Source of the DNA: Thermospira aquatica
GTDB taxonomy: Bacteria > Spirochaetota > Brevinematia > Brevinematales > Thermospiraceae
Length of the DNA stretch: 64,000 bases
Reading direction: 5' to 3'
Assembly (NCBI RefSeq): GCF_023525255.1
Contig: NZ_CP073355.1
Coordinates: 186,001 to 250,000 of the forward strand
Numbering within the stretch: the first letter of the stretch is position 1; each line of letters opens with the position of its first letter. Both the position numbers and the translations under genes were made by a program. The notes below the pieces were generated by a model. The model had not been told where the DNA came from, made no database searches, and saw nothing but the letters and a program-made list of their open reading frames with translations. This document shows, in pieces, positions 17,982-27,844 of this stretch.

Positions 17982-19298
17982 TTAATGCACAAATCTGCGA
18001 GAATGGATGTTGATAAGAAAAGCCGCTCCCATAGCAAAGGCAAGATACGCCGATCCCCCATAACTGATAAACGGAAGAGGGAGCCCTGTGGCTGGAAGAA
18101 TACCAAGAGCCATACCCGTATTAATGATCACATGGGTGGCAAACATCGCAAAAATTCCGACGGTCACCAGCACACCCTCTTTATCCTTCGCCTCTTTGAT
18201 AATGGTATACATGTACGAGAAATAGAGAAAGAAAAGCCCCAAGACAAGAAGCGCGCCCAATAATCCCATCTCCTCACAGATGATCGAGAAAATAAAATCC
18301 GTATCCTTTTCCGGTAGAAATCCCAGCTGATTCTGGGTCCCGCGAAAAAGTCCCTTACCAAACAGTCCCCCAGAACCTATCGCAATACGAGATTGAATCA
18401 CATTGTAACCCGCCCCGGCCTTATCAAACTCAGGGTTAATCATGACGAGAATTCGTTTCCACTGATACGCCTTGAGAACCTTAACAGCCCCTACTGCCAT
18501 CAAGAATCCCATGCCACTAAAAATGGAAAAAGGAAGAATCTTTTTAATCCATCCCACCGGATTAAAGAAATCTATCACCGCCGTAAAAAGCGAATACAAC
18601 AACAAAGCCACCGCAATACTGAAAAGTGTCTTAAAATCAATAAGTAAATCGATGAGAGGAAGGGGAGGATTTCCCATCTCAAGATAATATTTATAGAAGG
18701 CAATCAACAAAATAACTATCGCTCCAACCATCCCTACCAGAACCAGATAACGAATAAACCTCGTGTCGACAAGCCCTACAAACCCCATAGCAAGAAAAAT
18801 CGCCACATACACCAGGGTAGTCCCGAGATCTGGTTGAAGCAGAATAAGCCCCATCGGCAAAAGGGTGATCAAAGAAGAAACAACAAAAACCTGGATCCTC
18901 TTTTCGATGACAGGGGCACTTGCCAGATATTTTGCCAGAAAAAGAATATAAAACACCTTCATTACCTCGGAAGCCTGGATACCCAATCCCCCTACACCAA
19001 ACCAGCTCCGGGAGCCACGGATATTTTTTCCTACCAGAAGTGTCAATATCAGCAAAATAATCCCCAAAATATAGAAATATGATGAAAGTTCCACCCAGCG
19101 ATAGTAGTCAATCCACAAAACCACGAGAAAAACCACCACACTGATACCCACCCACATCAATTGTCTGAGGTACTTGTTGGTATTTTCACCTGTAACCGTG
19201 ATACCCGTGCTATAAATAAATACAATTCCTATCACCGTTAAAAGAATAGGGATAAGAATCAAAAACCAATCCACATTTCGAAAAAGCCTTTTGAACAT
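17982..19298 (-). CDS. rodA: rod shape-determining peptidoglycan glycosyltransferase RodA
   Basis: 438 aa SEDS-family membrane protein with about ten transmembrane helices. Signature pieces: VFIYSTG near the N-terminus, LLQPDLGTTLVYVAIF, the long loop with AIGSGGLFGKGLFRGTQNQLGFLPEKDTDFIFS, and LPFISYGGSAYLAFAMG at the C-terminus. It polymerises lipid II during cylindrical elongation together with PBP2. It lies directly downstream of the PBP2 gene (3 bp gap), the classic mrdA-rodA pairing. An insertion of ~40 residues around LPLIDLLIDFKTLFS adds extra helices relative to short RodA proteins. Confidence 0.94.
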   Translation of the reverse strand: MFKRLFRNVDWFLILIPILLTVIGIVFIYSTGITVTGENTNKYLRQLMWVGISVVVFLVVLWIDYYRWVELSSYFYILGIILLILTLLVGKNIRGSRSWFGVGGLGIQASEVMKVFYILFLAKYLASAPVIEKRIQVFVVSSLITLLPMGLILLQPDLGTTLVYVAIFLAMGFVGLVDTRFIRYLVLVGMVGAIVILLIAFYKYYLEMGNPPLPLIDLLIDFKTLFSIAVALLLYSLFTAVIDFFNPVGWIKKILPFSIFSGMGFLMAVGAVKVLKAYQWKRILVMINPEFDKAGAGYNVIQSRIAIGSGGLFGKGLFRGTQNQLGFLPEKDTDFIFSIICEEMGLLGALLVLGLFFLYFSYMYTIIKEAKDKEGVLVTVGIFAMFATHVIINTGMALGILPATGLPLPFISYGGSAYLAFAMGAAFLINIHSRRFVH

Positions 19299-19301
19299 AT
19301 T

Positions 19302-21110
19302 CTACCTCTTAAATTGATTTGGATTCAGGGGATAGATTTCCCTGAAATAGTAATCAATCAATTTTACCGCAATAGGAGCAGCTACCGCTGAGCCTCCTCC
19401 ACCATGCTCGACCACCACGGTTACCACAATATAATCTTCAGGATTGGTTGACCCATAAGGAGCAAAAGCCGTAAAAATCGCGTGGGTTTCTTTCTCTTTT
19501 CCTGCTTCTCCCGTTCCTGTTTTCCCTGCTATAGGGTACGGTGTCGCATACTGCACCCACCTTGCTGTTCCTTCCGTAGTCACCCTGTACATAGCCCTCT
19601 GAAGAATATCAAAAGAACTCTCTGGCAAAATGACCTTGCGGAGAACCTGAGGTTTGTTTTCCCACACAGTCTCCTTTGTAACATCGTCAATAATCGCTTT
19701 CAAAAGAAACGGCCGATAGACCGTTCCCTTGTTGGCAATAGCTGCCGTCATCTTGTTCAGTCCAATCGGAGTGATGAGCAGATCTCCCTGGCCAATACTG
19801 ATATTGGCCGTATCACCCAAACTCCAGGGACGATTATACCGCTGACGAAACCATGCTTCTTCGGGGATAAGCCCTTTGCCCTCTCCAGGGAGGTCTATAC
19901 CCGTCTTTTCATTAATACCAAAATCCCTGGCATAGGCCAAAATCTTATCTCTACCCACCTCCATTCCCATCGTATAGAAATACACATCACAGGAATTCGC
20001 AATACCATCGTAAAAGTTTTCCGTCCCATGAACACTCCAGCAGTTAAACACACGCTTTCCTATAAGCATCGAGCCCCGACAGTAGACTGTACGGTTCACA
20101 TCAATCCCGTGAGAGAGGAGGGCCACAGCCGTAATAAGCTTAAAGGTTGAACTCGGGGGATAGATACCCTGAATCGCACGATTGAGAAAAGGCTTGTTCT
20201 CGTTATCCCTGATGATGTAAAACTCTTCACGACTATACCTGTCGGAAAACACATTTGGATCAAAGGATGCACTGCTCACCAGTGCAAGAACCTCACCTGT
20301 ATAAGGCTTGGAAACCACCACGGCGCCGTTTTTCCCAGCCAGAATATCGTACGCCATCGCCTGCAAACGAGCGTCAATCGTAAGCACCACTGGCTGAGCA
20401 TGTTGAGGCTCTTCGGCAATCTCTTCACGGATAAGTTGTCCTTTTGCATCCACTACCCGGTTCATGATACCCTTTTTCCCGCGAAGCTGTTTATCGTACT
20501 GCTTCTCAATCCCCATCTTTCCAACAATAGCACCGGCATAATACTCGGGATCATTTTTCAACTGCTGGTACTCCGTTTTACTGATCACGCCGGTATACCC
20601 AATGAGATGCGCTGCCTTTTCAGCCAGCGGGTAGTATCGTCTTGGAATATTTTCCATAAAAACACCGGGATAGAGGTCCTGATGTTCAGCAAAACGTACC
20701 ATCGTTTTTGCATCTATATCCGAAGCGATAATAATGGGAGCAAATCGATCAAGAGACTGTTCTTCAATCGTTGCATTGAGATTTGATACCGAGGTGTTGA
20801 GAAGTTTTGCCAGCCTCTCTATCACTATATCCCGGTTCGTCCCACCAGGAAGCAACGCTGGTATCACCACCAAACTCAGCGACTTCACATTATACGCTAT
20901 CTCTTTGCGAAGGGTTCTATCATAGATCACACTCCGATAAGCGGGGATAAAACGAACTCGTGCACGGTTAATCTGTGCTCTCTGGAAAAACTCCACACTC
21001 CGAATCACCTGAAAAAAAACTATTGTCGCTGTGGCTATAGCCATATACGTATAGACTATCCCAAAAACAATCTTGATCTTGGTAAAAGAACGTTTTGTCA
21101 ATTCGTGCAT
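19302..21110 (-). CDS. mrdA: penicillin-binding protein 2 (elongasome transpeptidase)
   Basis: 602 aa. One N-terminal membrane anchor (~residues 13-35), a PBP dimerisation domain (RFIPAYRSVIYDRTLRKEIAYN) and a transpeptidase domain with the active-site SxxK (PSSTFKL, ~residue 320), SxN-position motif (NSCDVYFY) and KTGTGEAG (~532). It cross-links peptidoglycan on the periplasmic side with RodA, encoded next. AAGGAG precedes the ATG. The start lies 24 bp after priA, so the whole minus-strand block may be one operon. Confidence 0.94.
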   Translation of the reverse strand: MHELTKRSFTKIKIVFGIVYTYMAIATATIVFFQVIRSVEFFQRAQINRARVRFIPAYRSVIYDRTLRKEIAYNVKSLSLVVIPALLPGGTNRDIVIERLAKLLNTSVSNLNATIEEQSLDRFAPIIIASDIDAKTMVRFAEHQDLYPGVFMENIPRRYYPLAEKAAHLIGYTGVISKTEYQQLKNDPEYYAGAIVGKMGIEKQYDKQLRGKKGIMNRVVDAKGQLIREEIAEEPQHAQPVVLTIDARLQAMAYDILAGKNGAVVVSKPYTGEVLALVSSASFDPNVFSDRYSREEFYIIRDNENKPFLNRAIQGIYPPSSTFKLITAVALLSHGIDVNRTVYCRGSMLIGKRVFNCWSVHGTENFYDGIANSCDVYFYTMGMEVGRDKILAYARDFGINEKTGIDLPGEGKGLIPEEAWFRQRYNRPWSLGDTANISIGQGDLLITPIGLNKMTAAIANKGTVYRPFLLKAIIDDVTKETVWENKPQVLRKVILPESSFDILQRAMYRVTTEGTARWVQYATPYPIAGKTGTGEAGKEKETHAIFTAFAPYGSTNPEDYIVVTVVVEHGGGGSAVAAPIAVKLIDYYFREIYPLNPNQFKR

Positions 21111-21134
21111 AAGACTCTGTCTCCTTGCCAGGCA

Positions 21135-23114
21135 CTACAACATATGAATCGGATCAAGGTCTAACTCCAGGTAAAGCAGAGAAGATTTGCGACGTCGCTT
21201 CAGTTCTTCTTTCATCAAACGGAAAAAAGCCTGGATTTTTTCTGCTTTTTGCGACTTGATAATTATATGGTAACGATACGCATTTTTCAACTTTTCAATG
21301 GGGCAGGGAAGAGGTCCCAGGATCATCGCTTCTTTTCCATGAAGTTTTTTAAACTCCGTACACGCGGATTGAATGTCCGAGAGAAACTCCTTAAGCCTCT
21401 GGAGATCGGTGCTTCGTATCACCACCCGTCCCAACCTCACAAAAGGGGGATAGAGAAACTCTTTTCGCTTTTGAATTTCCTGAGCAAAAAAACTCTCATA
21501 ATCCTGTTTTGCACCATAGACTATCGCGGGATGATCGGGGAGATAGGTTTGAATATACGCCTCACCGGGAACATCACGCCTCCCCGCCCGTCCTACCACC
21601 TGGGTGATAAGCACAAAACTTCTCTCAGAGGCCCGAAAATCAGGGATCTGGAGGCCAATATCGGCAAGGATTACCCCTACGAGATCGAGTTTCTCGATAT
21701 CATGTCCCTTGGCCATCATCTGCGTCCCAACGATAATATCGTACTGGTGCTCTCGAATCTTATGGAGGAGAAGATCAAAACTGTGCTTTTGGGAGGTCGT
21801 ATCCATGTCTAATCTCACGGTACGATACCCTGAAAAATACTCTGTTAAAAAGCTTTCCAATCGTTCTGTTCCCACACCGATCTCTTTGAGGTTAAAACCG
21901 TTACAAGAAGGACAGCGATCAGGGGGATTCATTTCATAACCGCAGTGATGGCAGATCAGCCGATGCTTTTTTTTGTGAAAGGTAAGGGTAATATCACAGT
22001 GGGGACAGATGATACTCTGGCCACAGTCCGTACAGAGAAGCACAGGAGCATGGCCCCGACGGTTAAGAAAGAGAAGTACCTGCCTTTTTCGTGAAAGAAC
22101 ATCAAGCATTGCCTGCAAAAGGCTCGCACTCAGGATAGTATTTTTTTCCGTTTCTTTTGTCTGTTTAAGATCAACAATATGAACATGGGGAAGAGGGGCT
22201 TTCCCATACCTCTCTTTCAACGTAACAAGCTCAAACATTCCCTGTTGAGCATAGTAATAGGTTTCCAGTTGCGGGGTAGCTGAACCCAGGATAAGCATCG
22301 TATTCTCCTGACGCGAACGCTGCATGGCTATTTGCCTCGCGTGATAACGAGGACTCTCCTGGGACTTGTAGGAAGGCTCGTGTTCCTCATCCACAATGAT
22401 CAAACCAAGATTGCGCATAGGAAGAAACACTGCCGAACGTGGCCCTATCGCCACCCTTGCCTCTCCGGAGAGACACCGAAGCCACTCATAAAACCTCTCC
22501 CCCGAGGAAAGCCTGCTATGATAAAGAGCTATCACCTCTCCAAAAACCTGAGAAAACCGTTCTACCATCTGGGGTGTAAGGGAAATCTCCGGGAGAAGAA
22601 TCAGTACCGACATCCCCTGTTCCAGAGAGCGTGCGACAAGATGCTTGTATATCTCCGTTTTCCCACTTCCCGTCACGCCGTGGAGAAGAAACCACTTTGA
22701 CGTCCCGAGATGAGGAACCATTTTCTCATAGGCGAGTTTCTGTTCGGCATTCAGAGGAAAAAGCTCGCGTCGTTTTCCCGGTTCGTGAAGCAGTGGCGTT
22801 GGGCGTTTTGCCTTGGGTAGCATCGTTCCAAGGACCTCTCCCAGGGGAGAAACGTAGTAGCCACTCATCCAGTTTGCCAATTTCCAGATCTGTTCGGTAA
22901 CAATAGGTCTCTCATCCAGAACACGCTCCACAGGCCTGATCTCATACGCCACCTGGATATCCTCTCTCTGGTGAAGTTCCCCAACAACCCCGATGTAAGA
23001 TTTTCCCCGTAACTTTACCTCAACACGAGCATAAAGCGGCACATCATCCTCAACGAGATAAAAAAACGACTGTTCCAGAGGAACAGGAAGATAGACGCTT
23101 GCTACTTTCGACAC
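21135..23114 (-). CDS. priA: primosomal protein N' (replication restart helicase PriA)
   Basis: 659 aa. N-terminal 3'-DNA-binding domain (YFYLVEDDVPLYARVEVKLRGKSYIGVV type), superfamily 2 helicase with Walker A HGVTGSGKT (~residue 145) and Walker B VDEEHE (~242), then paired zinc-binding cysteines (CTDCGQSIICPHCDITLTFHKKKHRLICHHCGYEMNPPDRCPSCNG) and motifs VGTQMMAKGHD and QVVGRAGR. It restarts stalled forks by loading the replicative helicase. The 5' end overlaps the uracil-DNA glycosylase gene by 13 bp. Confidence 0.94.
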   Translation of the reverse strand: MSKVASVYLPVPLEQSFFYLVEDDVPLYARVEVKLRGKSYIGVVGELHQREDIQVAYEIRPVERVLDERPIVTEQIWKLANWMSGYYVSPLGEVLGTMLPKAKRPTPLLHEPGKRRELFPLNAEQKLAYEKMVPHLGTSKWFLLHGVTGSGKTEIYKHLVARSLEQGMSVLILLPEISLTPQMVERFSQVFGEVIALYHSRLSSGERFYEWLRCLSGEARVAIGPRSAVFLPMRNLGLIIVDEEHEPSYKSQESPRYHARQIAMQRSRQENTMLILGSATPQLETYYYAQQGMFELVTLKERYGKAPLPHVHIVDLKQTKETEKNTILSASLLQAMLDVLSRKRQVLLFLNRRGHAPVLLCTDCGQSIICPHCDITLTFHKKKHRLICHHCGYEMNPPDRCPSCNGFNLKEIGVGTERLESFLTEYFSGYRTVRLDMDTTSQKHSFDLLLHKIREHQYDIIVGTQMMAKGHDIEKLDLVGVILADIGLQIPDFRASERSFVLITQVVGRAGRRDVPGEAYIQTYLPDHPAIVYGAKQDYESFFAQEIQKRKEFLYPPFVRLGRVVIRSTDLQRLKEFLSDIQSACTEFKKLHGKEAMILGPLPCPIEKLKNAYRYHIIIKSQKAEKIQAFFRLMKEELKRRRKSSLLYLELDLDPIHML

Positions 23115-23785
23115 AATCCCACCCTCATAAGCGCTTGATGAATATCAGCCTCAAAGAGGGGATAATACGCAGGATAATTTCTTAACACGGCTGCGGGATG
23201 AAAAGTGGGAAAAACAGGAAAATCAAGAATACTTTTGTGTTCCCTTCCCCGGGTCCTGGTGATTCCCTCTTCCGTTGAAAGCAGATACTTTGCTGCCGAG
23301 TTGCCCAATGCAACAATCAACTTTGGCTGGATAATTTCGAGCTGCTTTCTGAGAAAAGGGGTACAGGCAATGGTCTCTTCTTCGGTGGGAGTACGGTTCC
23401 CCGGTGGACGATGCTTGAGGATATTGCAGATATACACCTCACTCCGAGAGACCCCAAATTTAGAAAGTGTCTCGGTGAGGAGTTTTCCAGCTCTCCCAAC
23501 AAAGGGAAGACCCTGATTATCCTCTTCTTCTCCGGGAGCTTCGCCCACAAACACTAAAGGCGTATACGGTGTGCCATCAGCAAAAACTGCCTGCTTCGCC
23601 TGTTGGTAGAGAGTGCACGCTTTGCAGACAACAACCTCCTGCTTCAATTTTTCAAGAGCCCGGGATTTTTCGTCCCACTGATCCACCCCTTTTTCTGACA
23701 AAGGAAGCGTACTTTCTCTCAGGTTTTCCACCCACTCCCCGGTGAGGTAAGCACCAAGCGCCCGCACAGGATCAAACGATTCCAT
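23102..23785 (-). CDS. family 4 (type-4) uracil-DNA glycosylase
   Basis: 227 aa. The iron-sulfur ligand cysteines of family 4 UDG are visible (CKACTLYQQAKQ near residue 55, and CNILKHRPPGNRTPT later with IACTPFL), along with the catalytic-region motif GEAPGEEEDNQGLPFVGRAGKLL and FPTFHPAAVLRN (motif B). It removes uracil from DNA, often in thermophiles. Start set at 23785, behind GAGGAGGG, giving a 14-bp overlap with the upstream pyrophosphatase gene; the frame is open upstream but that part is out-of-frame coding for the neighbour. Confidence 0.9.
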   Translation of the reverse strand: MESFDPVRALGAYLTGEWVENLRESTLPLSEKGVDQWDEKSRALEKLKQEVVVCKACTLYQQAKQAVFADGTPYTPLVFVGEAPGEEEDNQGLPFVGRAGKLLTETLSKFGVSRSEVYICNILKHRPPGNRTPTEEETIACTPFLRKQLEIIQPKLIVALGNSAAKYLLSTEEGITRTRGREHKSILDFPVFPTFHPAAVLRNYPAYYPLFEADIHQALMRVGLCRK

Positions 23786-24392
23786 ACAGCTTTCCCTCCT
23801 CTTCCACCCATGCTGCAAAAGCGCGAAAAGCTTTGCCCCTGTGACTGATCGCGTGCTTTTCTTCAGGGGTAAGTTCCGCCATCGTCTTTTGATATCCGTA
23901 TTCTGCCGGCAAAAAGATGGGATCAAACCCAAATCCACCCTCTCCCCTTCGTTCAAAGCCAATACGTCCCTCACATGTCCCGTGAAAATATTTTATATTC
24001 CCGGAAGGAAGAAGAACTGCTACCACACAAACAAACCGCGCTGTTCTATCCGCCTCAGCAACTCCCCGCAGTTCGTCAAGAATCCCTTCACATTTGCGAA
24101 CGTAATCCCTATCAGAACCCAGATACCTCGCCGAATGAACTCCCGGCCGTTTCCCGAGAATATCCACCTCAAGCCCAGAGTCATCCGACACAAGAAGCAT
24201 CCCGTCCCTCTCTCTATGCTGGGCCACAAAGGTCACCTTTTGAGAGGCATTCTCCTCAAAGGTTTTGCCATCCTCCGGAATATCAAGATGAAAACCAATA
24301 TCCTTCAACGTTACCCACCGAAACATGGGTAAAATCTGGGGGACCTCTTCGATTTTATGAGGATTATTTGTGCAGAGAATTGCCTCTTTCAT
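23772..24392 (-). CDS. rdgB: non-canonical purine NTP pyrophosphatase (RdgB/HAM1 family)
   Basis: 206 aa, the family's usual size. Motifs: CTNNPHKIEEV at the N-terminus (T/SNxxK), FEENASQKV, SDDSGLEVDILGKRPGVHSARY and GEGGFGFDPIFLPAEYGYQKTMAELTPEEKHAISHRGKAF. It hydrolyses ITP, dITP and XTP to monophosphates, keeping deaminated purines out of DNA. Adjacent, overlapping uracil-DNA glycosylase and PriA genes make this a small DNA-integrity cluster. It starts 3 bp after aguB. Confidence 0.93.
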   Translation of the reverse strand: MKEAILCTNNPHKIEEVPQILPMFRWVTLKDIGFHLDIPEDGKTFEENASQKVTFVAQHRERDGMLLVSDDSGLEVDILGKRPGVHSARYLGSDRDYVRKCEGILDELRGVAEADRTARFVCVVAVLLPSGNIKYFHGTCEGRIGFERRGEGGFGFDPIFLPAEYGYQKTMAELTPEEKHAISHRGKAFRAFAAWVEEEGKLYGIV

Positions 24393-24395
24393 GAC

Positions 24396-25268
24396 CTAAT
24401 CCCTATAGCGTTTTGTAAGGTCTTCAAAGGCATCAATACGCCTATCCCGAAAAAACGGCCAGATGCGACGAACATATTCACTCCGCTTGAGATCAATTTC
24501 AACAAGAAGGGTGGTTTCCTCTTCCTGAGCCATGGCAAGGATCTCCCCCTGAGGACCGGCAACAAAACTCGAACCCCAGAACTGGATTCCCTTCACGCCT
24601 TCCCATGCTTCATACCCCGTACGGTTTACCGCCACCACATAACACCCATTGGCAACAGCATGCCCACGCTGAACGGTTATCCACGCCTCTCTTTGACGGT
24701 TTTTCTCATCCTGCGGATCTGCTGGATCCCAGCCAATGGCTGTGGGATAGATAAGAACCTCTGCGCCCTCAAGTGCCATGAGTCTCGCTGCTTCAGGGTA
24801 CCACTGATCCCAGCATACCAAGACTCCCAACCGGTCGTACGAGGTCTGTATGGTATGAAAACCCAGATCTCCCGGGGTAAAATAAAACTTCTCATAAAAA
24901 CCAGGATCATCAGGAATATGCATCTTTCGATATATACCGGCAACACTTCCATCCGTATCAAGCACCACAGCCGTGTTGTGATAAAGACCAGGCGCACGTT
25001 TTTCAAAGATCGAAGACACAATCACCACCCCAAGCTCCTTTGCAAGAGCAGAAAAATGATTGGTCGTAGGACCAGGAATAGGTTCAGCAAGATCAAAATA
25101 GTCAACCTTCTCTTCCTGACAGAAATAAAGGGTATTGTGAAGTTCCTGAAGACAGATGATATTAGCTTTTTGATAGGCGGCTTCTCTTATCTTTTGGGTG
25201 AGCCGCTGCAGGTTTGTCGATACATCGTGAGTACAGGACATCTGGATCAGGGCAAGCTTCCGTTTCAT
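24396..25268 (-). CDS. aguB: N-carbamoylputrescine amidase
   Basis: 290 aa nitrilase-superfamily enzyme. The catalytic triad is visible: Glu in IICLQELHNTLYF (~residue 42), Lys in YRKMHIPDDPGFYEKFYF (~119) and Cys in LGVLVCWDQWYPEAARLMAL (~155). The HIPDDPGFYEKFYFTPGD stretch is typical of AguB. It converts N-carbamoylputrescine to putrescine, CO2 and ammonia. Its start overlaps the aguA stop by 4 bp, so the two agmatine-degradation steps are co-translated. Confidence 0.93.
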   Translation of the reverse strand: MKRKLALIQMSCTHDVSTNLQRLTQKIREAAYQKANIICLQELHNTLYFCQEEKVDYFDLAEPIPGPTTNHFSALAKELGVVIVSSIFEKRAPGLYHNTAVVLDTDGSVAGIYRKMHIPDDPGFYEKFYFTPGDLGFHTIQTSYDRLGVLVCWDQWYPEAARLMALEGAEVLIYPTAIGWDPADPQDEKNRQREAWITVQRGHAVANGCYVVAVNRTGYEAWEGVKGIQFWGSSFVAGPQGEILAMAQEEETTLLVEIDLKRSEYVRRIWPFFRDRRIDAFEDLTKRYRD

Positions 25269-26305
25269 ACAAGAACCCCCTCAGGAATTTGCATGGTCAC
25301 ACAGTGGATCGAACCGTGTTGCTTGATAAGCGAAAGTGCAGGAATGGCAACAACCTCCCTTTCAGGGAAAAGTGCCTGAAAGGTCTGGAGAACCTTTGGA
25401 TCATTTTCTTCGTCGTTGTAGGTAGGGACAATGACAGCACCGTTAAGGATAAGAAAGTTTGCATAGGTAGCAGGGAGACGGTTTCCCTCCTCATCATAAC
25501 AGGCTTTTGGAAGAGGAAGGGGCACAAGCCTGTACGGTTTCCCCTTCATCGTACGAAAAGAGGCAAGTTCTTCTTTCATCAAGCGAAGCTCTTCATAGTG
25601 CTCATCGGCAGGATCGTCGCAGGCAACATACACTATCGTGGTTGGATTCACAAACCTTGCCAGTGTGTCAATATGGGAGTCGGTATCATCCCCCGCCAGA
25701 TATCCATGAGAAAGCCAGAGCACACGCCTTGCACCGAGATAACGCTTCAACGCCCTTTCAATCTCGCCTTTCGAGAGATGGGGATTCCGATTGGGGGAGA
25801 GAAGACACTGCGTTGTGGTCAGGATCGTTCCCTCTCCATCACTCTCTATCCCCCCTCCTTCAAGAATCAGCCCTATGGTTACCAGGGAAATCCCCTTGCG
25901 GAAAACTCGCCCGGAAAAGAGTCTACGGTTCACCTGGTTATCCTCACAGGCTGCAAACTTCAGTCCCCATGCATTAAAACCAAAATCAAGGAGTTTTTTC
26001 CTTCCTTTTTTGTCAAACACGGTAATAAAACCAAAATCACGCGCCCATGTGTCGTTGGTGGGAAGTTCTACCAGCATGAGTTTTTCCTCACTGACTCCCG
26101 CTTCTCCAAGCCTCGTTCGCAGGGTATCCGTCCCCTCGGGAGGCACAACAAGGAGTACTCGTTCAAACCGTGCAATAGCTTTTACAAGCTCTGTGTAGGT
26201 TTTCTCCACCTCTGGTAGAAGAGGTGCCCAGTCACTTTTTTCATGTGGCCACGCAAGAAGTATCCCATCCTGACGCTCCCACTCTGCTGGCAAACGATGA
26301 TTCAT
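25265..26305 (-). CDS. aguA: agmatine deiminase
   Basis: 346 aa. Peptidyl-arginine-deiminase-type fold with LPAEWERQDGILLAWPHEKSDW at the N-terminus, LPTNDTWARDFGFI (substrate Asp residues), EGGGIESDGEGTIL, YLAGDDTDSHIDTLARF (catalytic His/Asp) and the C-terminal nucleophile Cys in KQHGSIHCVTMQIPEG. It converts agmatine to N-carbamoylputrescine. Start at 26305 behind GGAGAGG; the start overlaps the 3' end of the upstream aminopeptidase gene region (stop at 26316) closely. Together with aguB it gives an arginine-decarboxylase-dependent putrescine route. Confidence 0.93.
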   Translation of the reverse strand: MNHRLPAEWERQDGILLAWPHEKSDWAPLLPEVEKTYTELVKAIARFERVLLVVPPEGTDTLRTRLGEAGVSEEKLMLVELPTNDTWARDFGFITVFDKKGRKKLLDFGFNAWGLKFAACEDNQVNRRLFSGRVFRKGISLVTIGLILEGGGIESDGEGTILTTTQCLLSPNRNPHLSKGEIERALKRYLGARRVLWLSHGYLAGDDTDSHIDTLARFVNPTTIVYVACDDPADEHYEELRLMKEELASFRTMKGKPYRLVPLPLPKACYDEEGNRLPATYANFLILNGAVIVPTYNDEENDPKVLQTFQALFPEREVVAIPALSLIKQHGSIHCVTMQIPEGVLV

Positions 26306-26315
26306 AGCCTCTCCA

Positions 26316-27722
26316 TCAGGCATCCTTGAGGAATGCCTGGTACGCCTCATACGCCTCGTAAAGGTCTGCCTTACTAATCACCTCAAAGGGCGAATGCATC
26401 CCGTCCACACCCACACCACAGTCAACCACCTGGATCCCAAGATCGGCAAGGTAGAAGGCCACTGTTCCACCGCCACCCTCGTCTACTTTCCCAAGAGAAC
26501 CGGGCTGCCACACGATGTTGTTGTCGTTAAAGATTTTTCGCACCTTGCCCATCAGTTCTGCAGAAGCATCACTTGCCCCTGCCTTGCCCCGAGAACCGGT
26601 GTACTTTTCAAGGATAACCCCATACCCCATCCTCGGAGAAACCACAGGATCAAAAACCTCTTTAAACATGGGATTAATCACCGCACCAACATCAGCTGAC
26701 AGGGCATAGCTTTTCTCAAACATTTCACGAAAAGCCGCTTCAGAAACCTCAGGATCCTGAGCTCGAAGTATCTTTCCCAGAGCATTCTGGAAAAACCTCG
26801 ATCGTATCCCCGTCACCCCATACGAACCAATCTCTTCTTTATCGACCAAAAAGACGACGAGCGTCTTTTCAGGAATTCCTTTAAAATCCCGAATAGCCCG
26901 GTAGGAAGCATAGCTACATACCCTATCATCATGGCCATATGCCCCCACCATACTCCTGTCAAATCCAATATCCCGCGCACCAAACGCCGGCACGATCTCT
27001 ATCTCTGCGGAAATAAAGTCCTCTTCTTCAATCCCATATTCGTCATGCAGATGCTTCAAGGCAAGGGCTTTGATCCGTTCCGAGAGATCTTTGTCCTCGA
27101 TAGGACGGTTTCCTACCACAAGGCGAAGATTTTCCCCCTCAATGCCATCGAGAAGCTTTTTCTCTCCTTGAGACTTGCCAGCAAGATGGGGCAAGAGGTC
27201 ATTGATAGTAAAAACAGGATCTTCTGCTTTTTCTCCAATGCAGAGATCTACACTTGTCCCATCCCGTCGAATAACCGTCCCGTGCAAAGCAAGGGGAATA
27301 TTGACCCACTGGTACTTTTTGATACCCCCGTAGTAGTGGGTTTTCAGCAGGGCCATGTCCCCATCCTCAATGAGGGGAACCGTCTTGAGATCCAGACGCG
27401 GCGCATCGAGGTGGGCTACAACCATATTCACACCCTCAGCTACAGGCTGTTTGCCGATCACTGCTAGCAAAATATTCCTGTAACCATTGCGCAAAAGAAC
27501 ACGATCCCCGGCCTTGAGCTTTTTCCCGAAATCAAAATGAGAAAAACCATAACGAAGAGCTTCTTCCTCTACAAACTTCACACATTCTCTTTCTGTCTTG
27601 CAAGTCGCGATGAAATGCTTATAATCATCGGCAAATTCATACATTGTGGGAATGGTATCTTTTTTGACATCCCATACATTCTTCCGCTCATACCCATAGG
27701 GAAGGTTTTTCTTTTCAGCCAT
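26316..27722 (-). CDS. M18 family aminopeptidase
   Basis: 468 aa, in the range of M18 (aminopeptidase I, ApeB/LAP4-like) enzymes. Metal-binding motifs: VVAHLDAPRLDLK (His/Asp), VVFLVDKEEIGSYGVTGIRS (Asp, Glu-Glu), YALSADVGAVINPMF (Asp) and the C-terminal VDCGVGVDGMHSPFEVISKADL (His). It removes N-terminal residues, preferably acidic, from peptides in the cytoplasm. It is the first gene of the minus-strand block and has its own promoter; GGAG lies before the ATG. Confidence 0.92.
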   Translation of the reverse strand: MAEKKNLPYGYERKNVWDVKKDTIPTMYEFADDYKHFIATCKTERECVKFVEEEALRYGFSHFDFGKKLKAGDRVLLRNGYRNILLAVIGKQPVAEGVNMVVAHLDAPRLDLKTVPLIEDGDMALLKTHYYGGIKKYQWVNIPLALHGTVIRRDGTSVDLCIGEKAEDPVFTINDLLPHLAGKSQGEKKLLDGIEGENLRLVVGNRPIEDKDLSERIKALALKHLHDEYGIEEEDFISAEIEIVPAFGARDIGFDRSMVGAYGHDDRVCSYASYRAIRDFKGIPEKTLVVFLVDKEEIGSYGVTGIRSRFFQNALGKILRAQDPEVSEAAFREMFEKSYALSADVGAVINPMFKEVFDPVVSPRMGYGVILEKYTGSRGKAGASDASAELMGKVRKIFNDNNIVWQPGSLGKVDEGGGGTVAFYLADLGIQVVDCGVGVDGMHSPFEVISKADLYEAYEAYQAFLKDA

Positions 27723-27757
27723 GATACACTCCTTGGAGAAAATATTATGAGTATACT

Positions 27758-27786
27758 ATTGTAGGCATGAGAGAAGGTTTTGTCAA
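27758..27786 (-). promoter_or_regulatory. sigma70-type promoter of the M18 peptidase/agu/priA/rodA block
   Basis: On the minus strand TTGACA (27786-27781), 17-bp spacer, TACAAT (27763-27758), 36 bp before the ATG at 27722. Genes down to rodA are tightly packed or overlapping, so this may drive the whole block. Confidence 0.8.
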
Positions 27787-27844
27787 CTTTCAGAAAAGCA
27801 AGAAGTGTCGCAGGCTAGAGACTATTGTACATATTTTTTAGAAT

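Noticed and set aside
24357-26218. Two plus-strand open frames of over 330 codons antisense to aguB/aguA
   Set aside because: They are shadow frames of well-recognised enzymes, without a ribosome binding site or recognisable domains.
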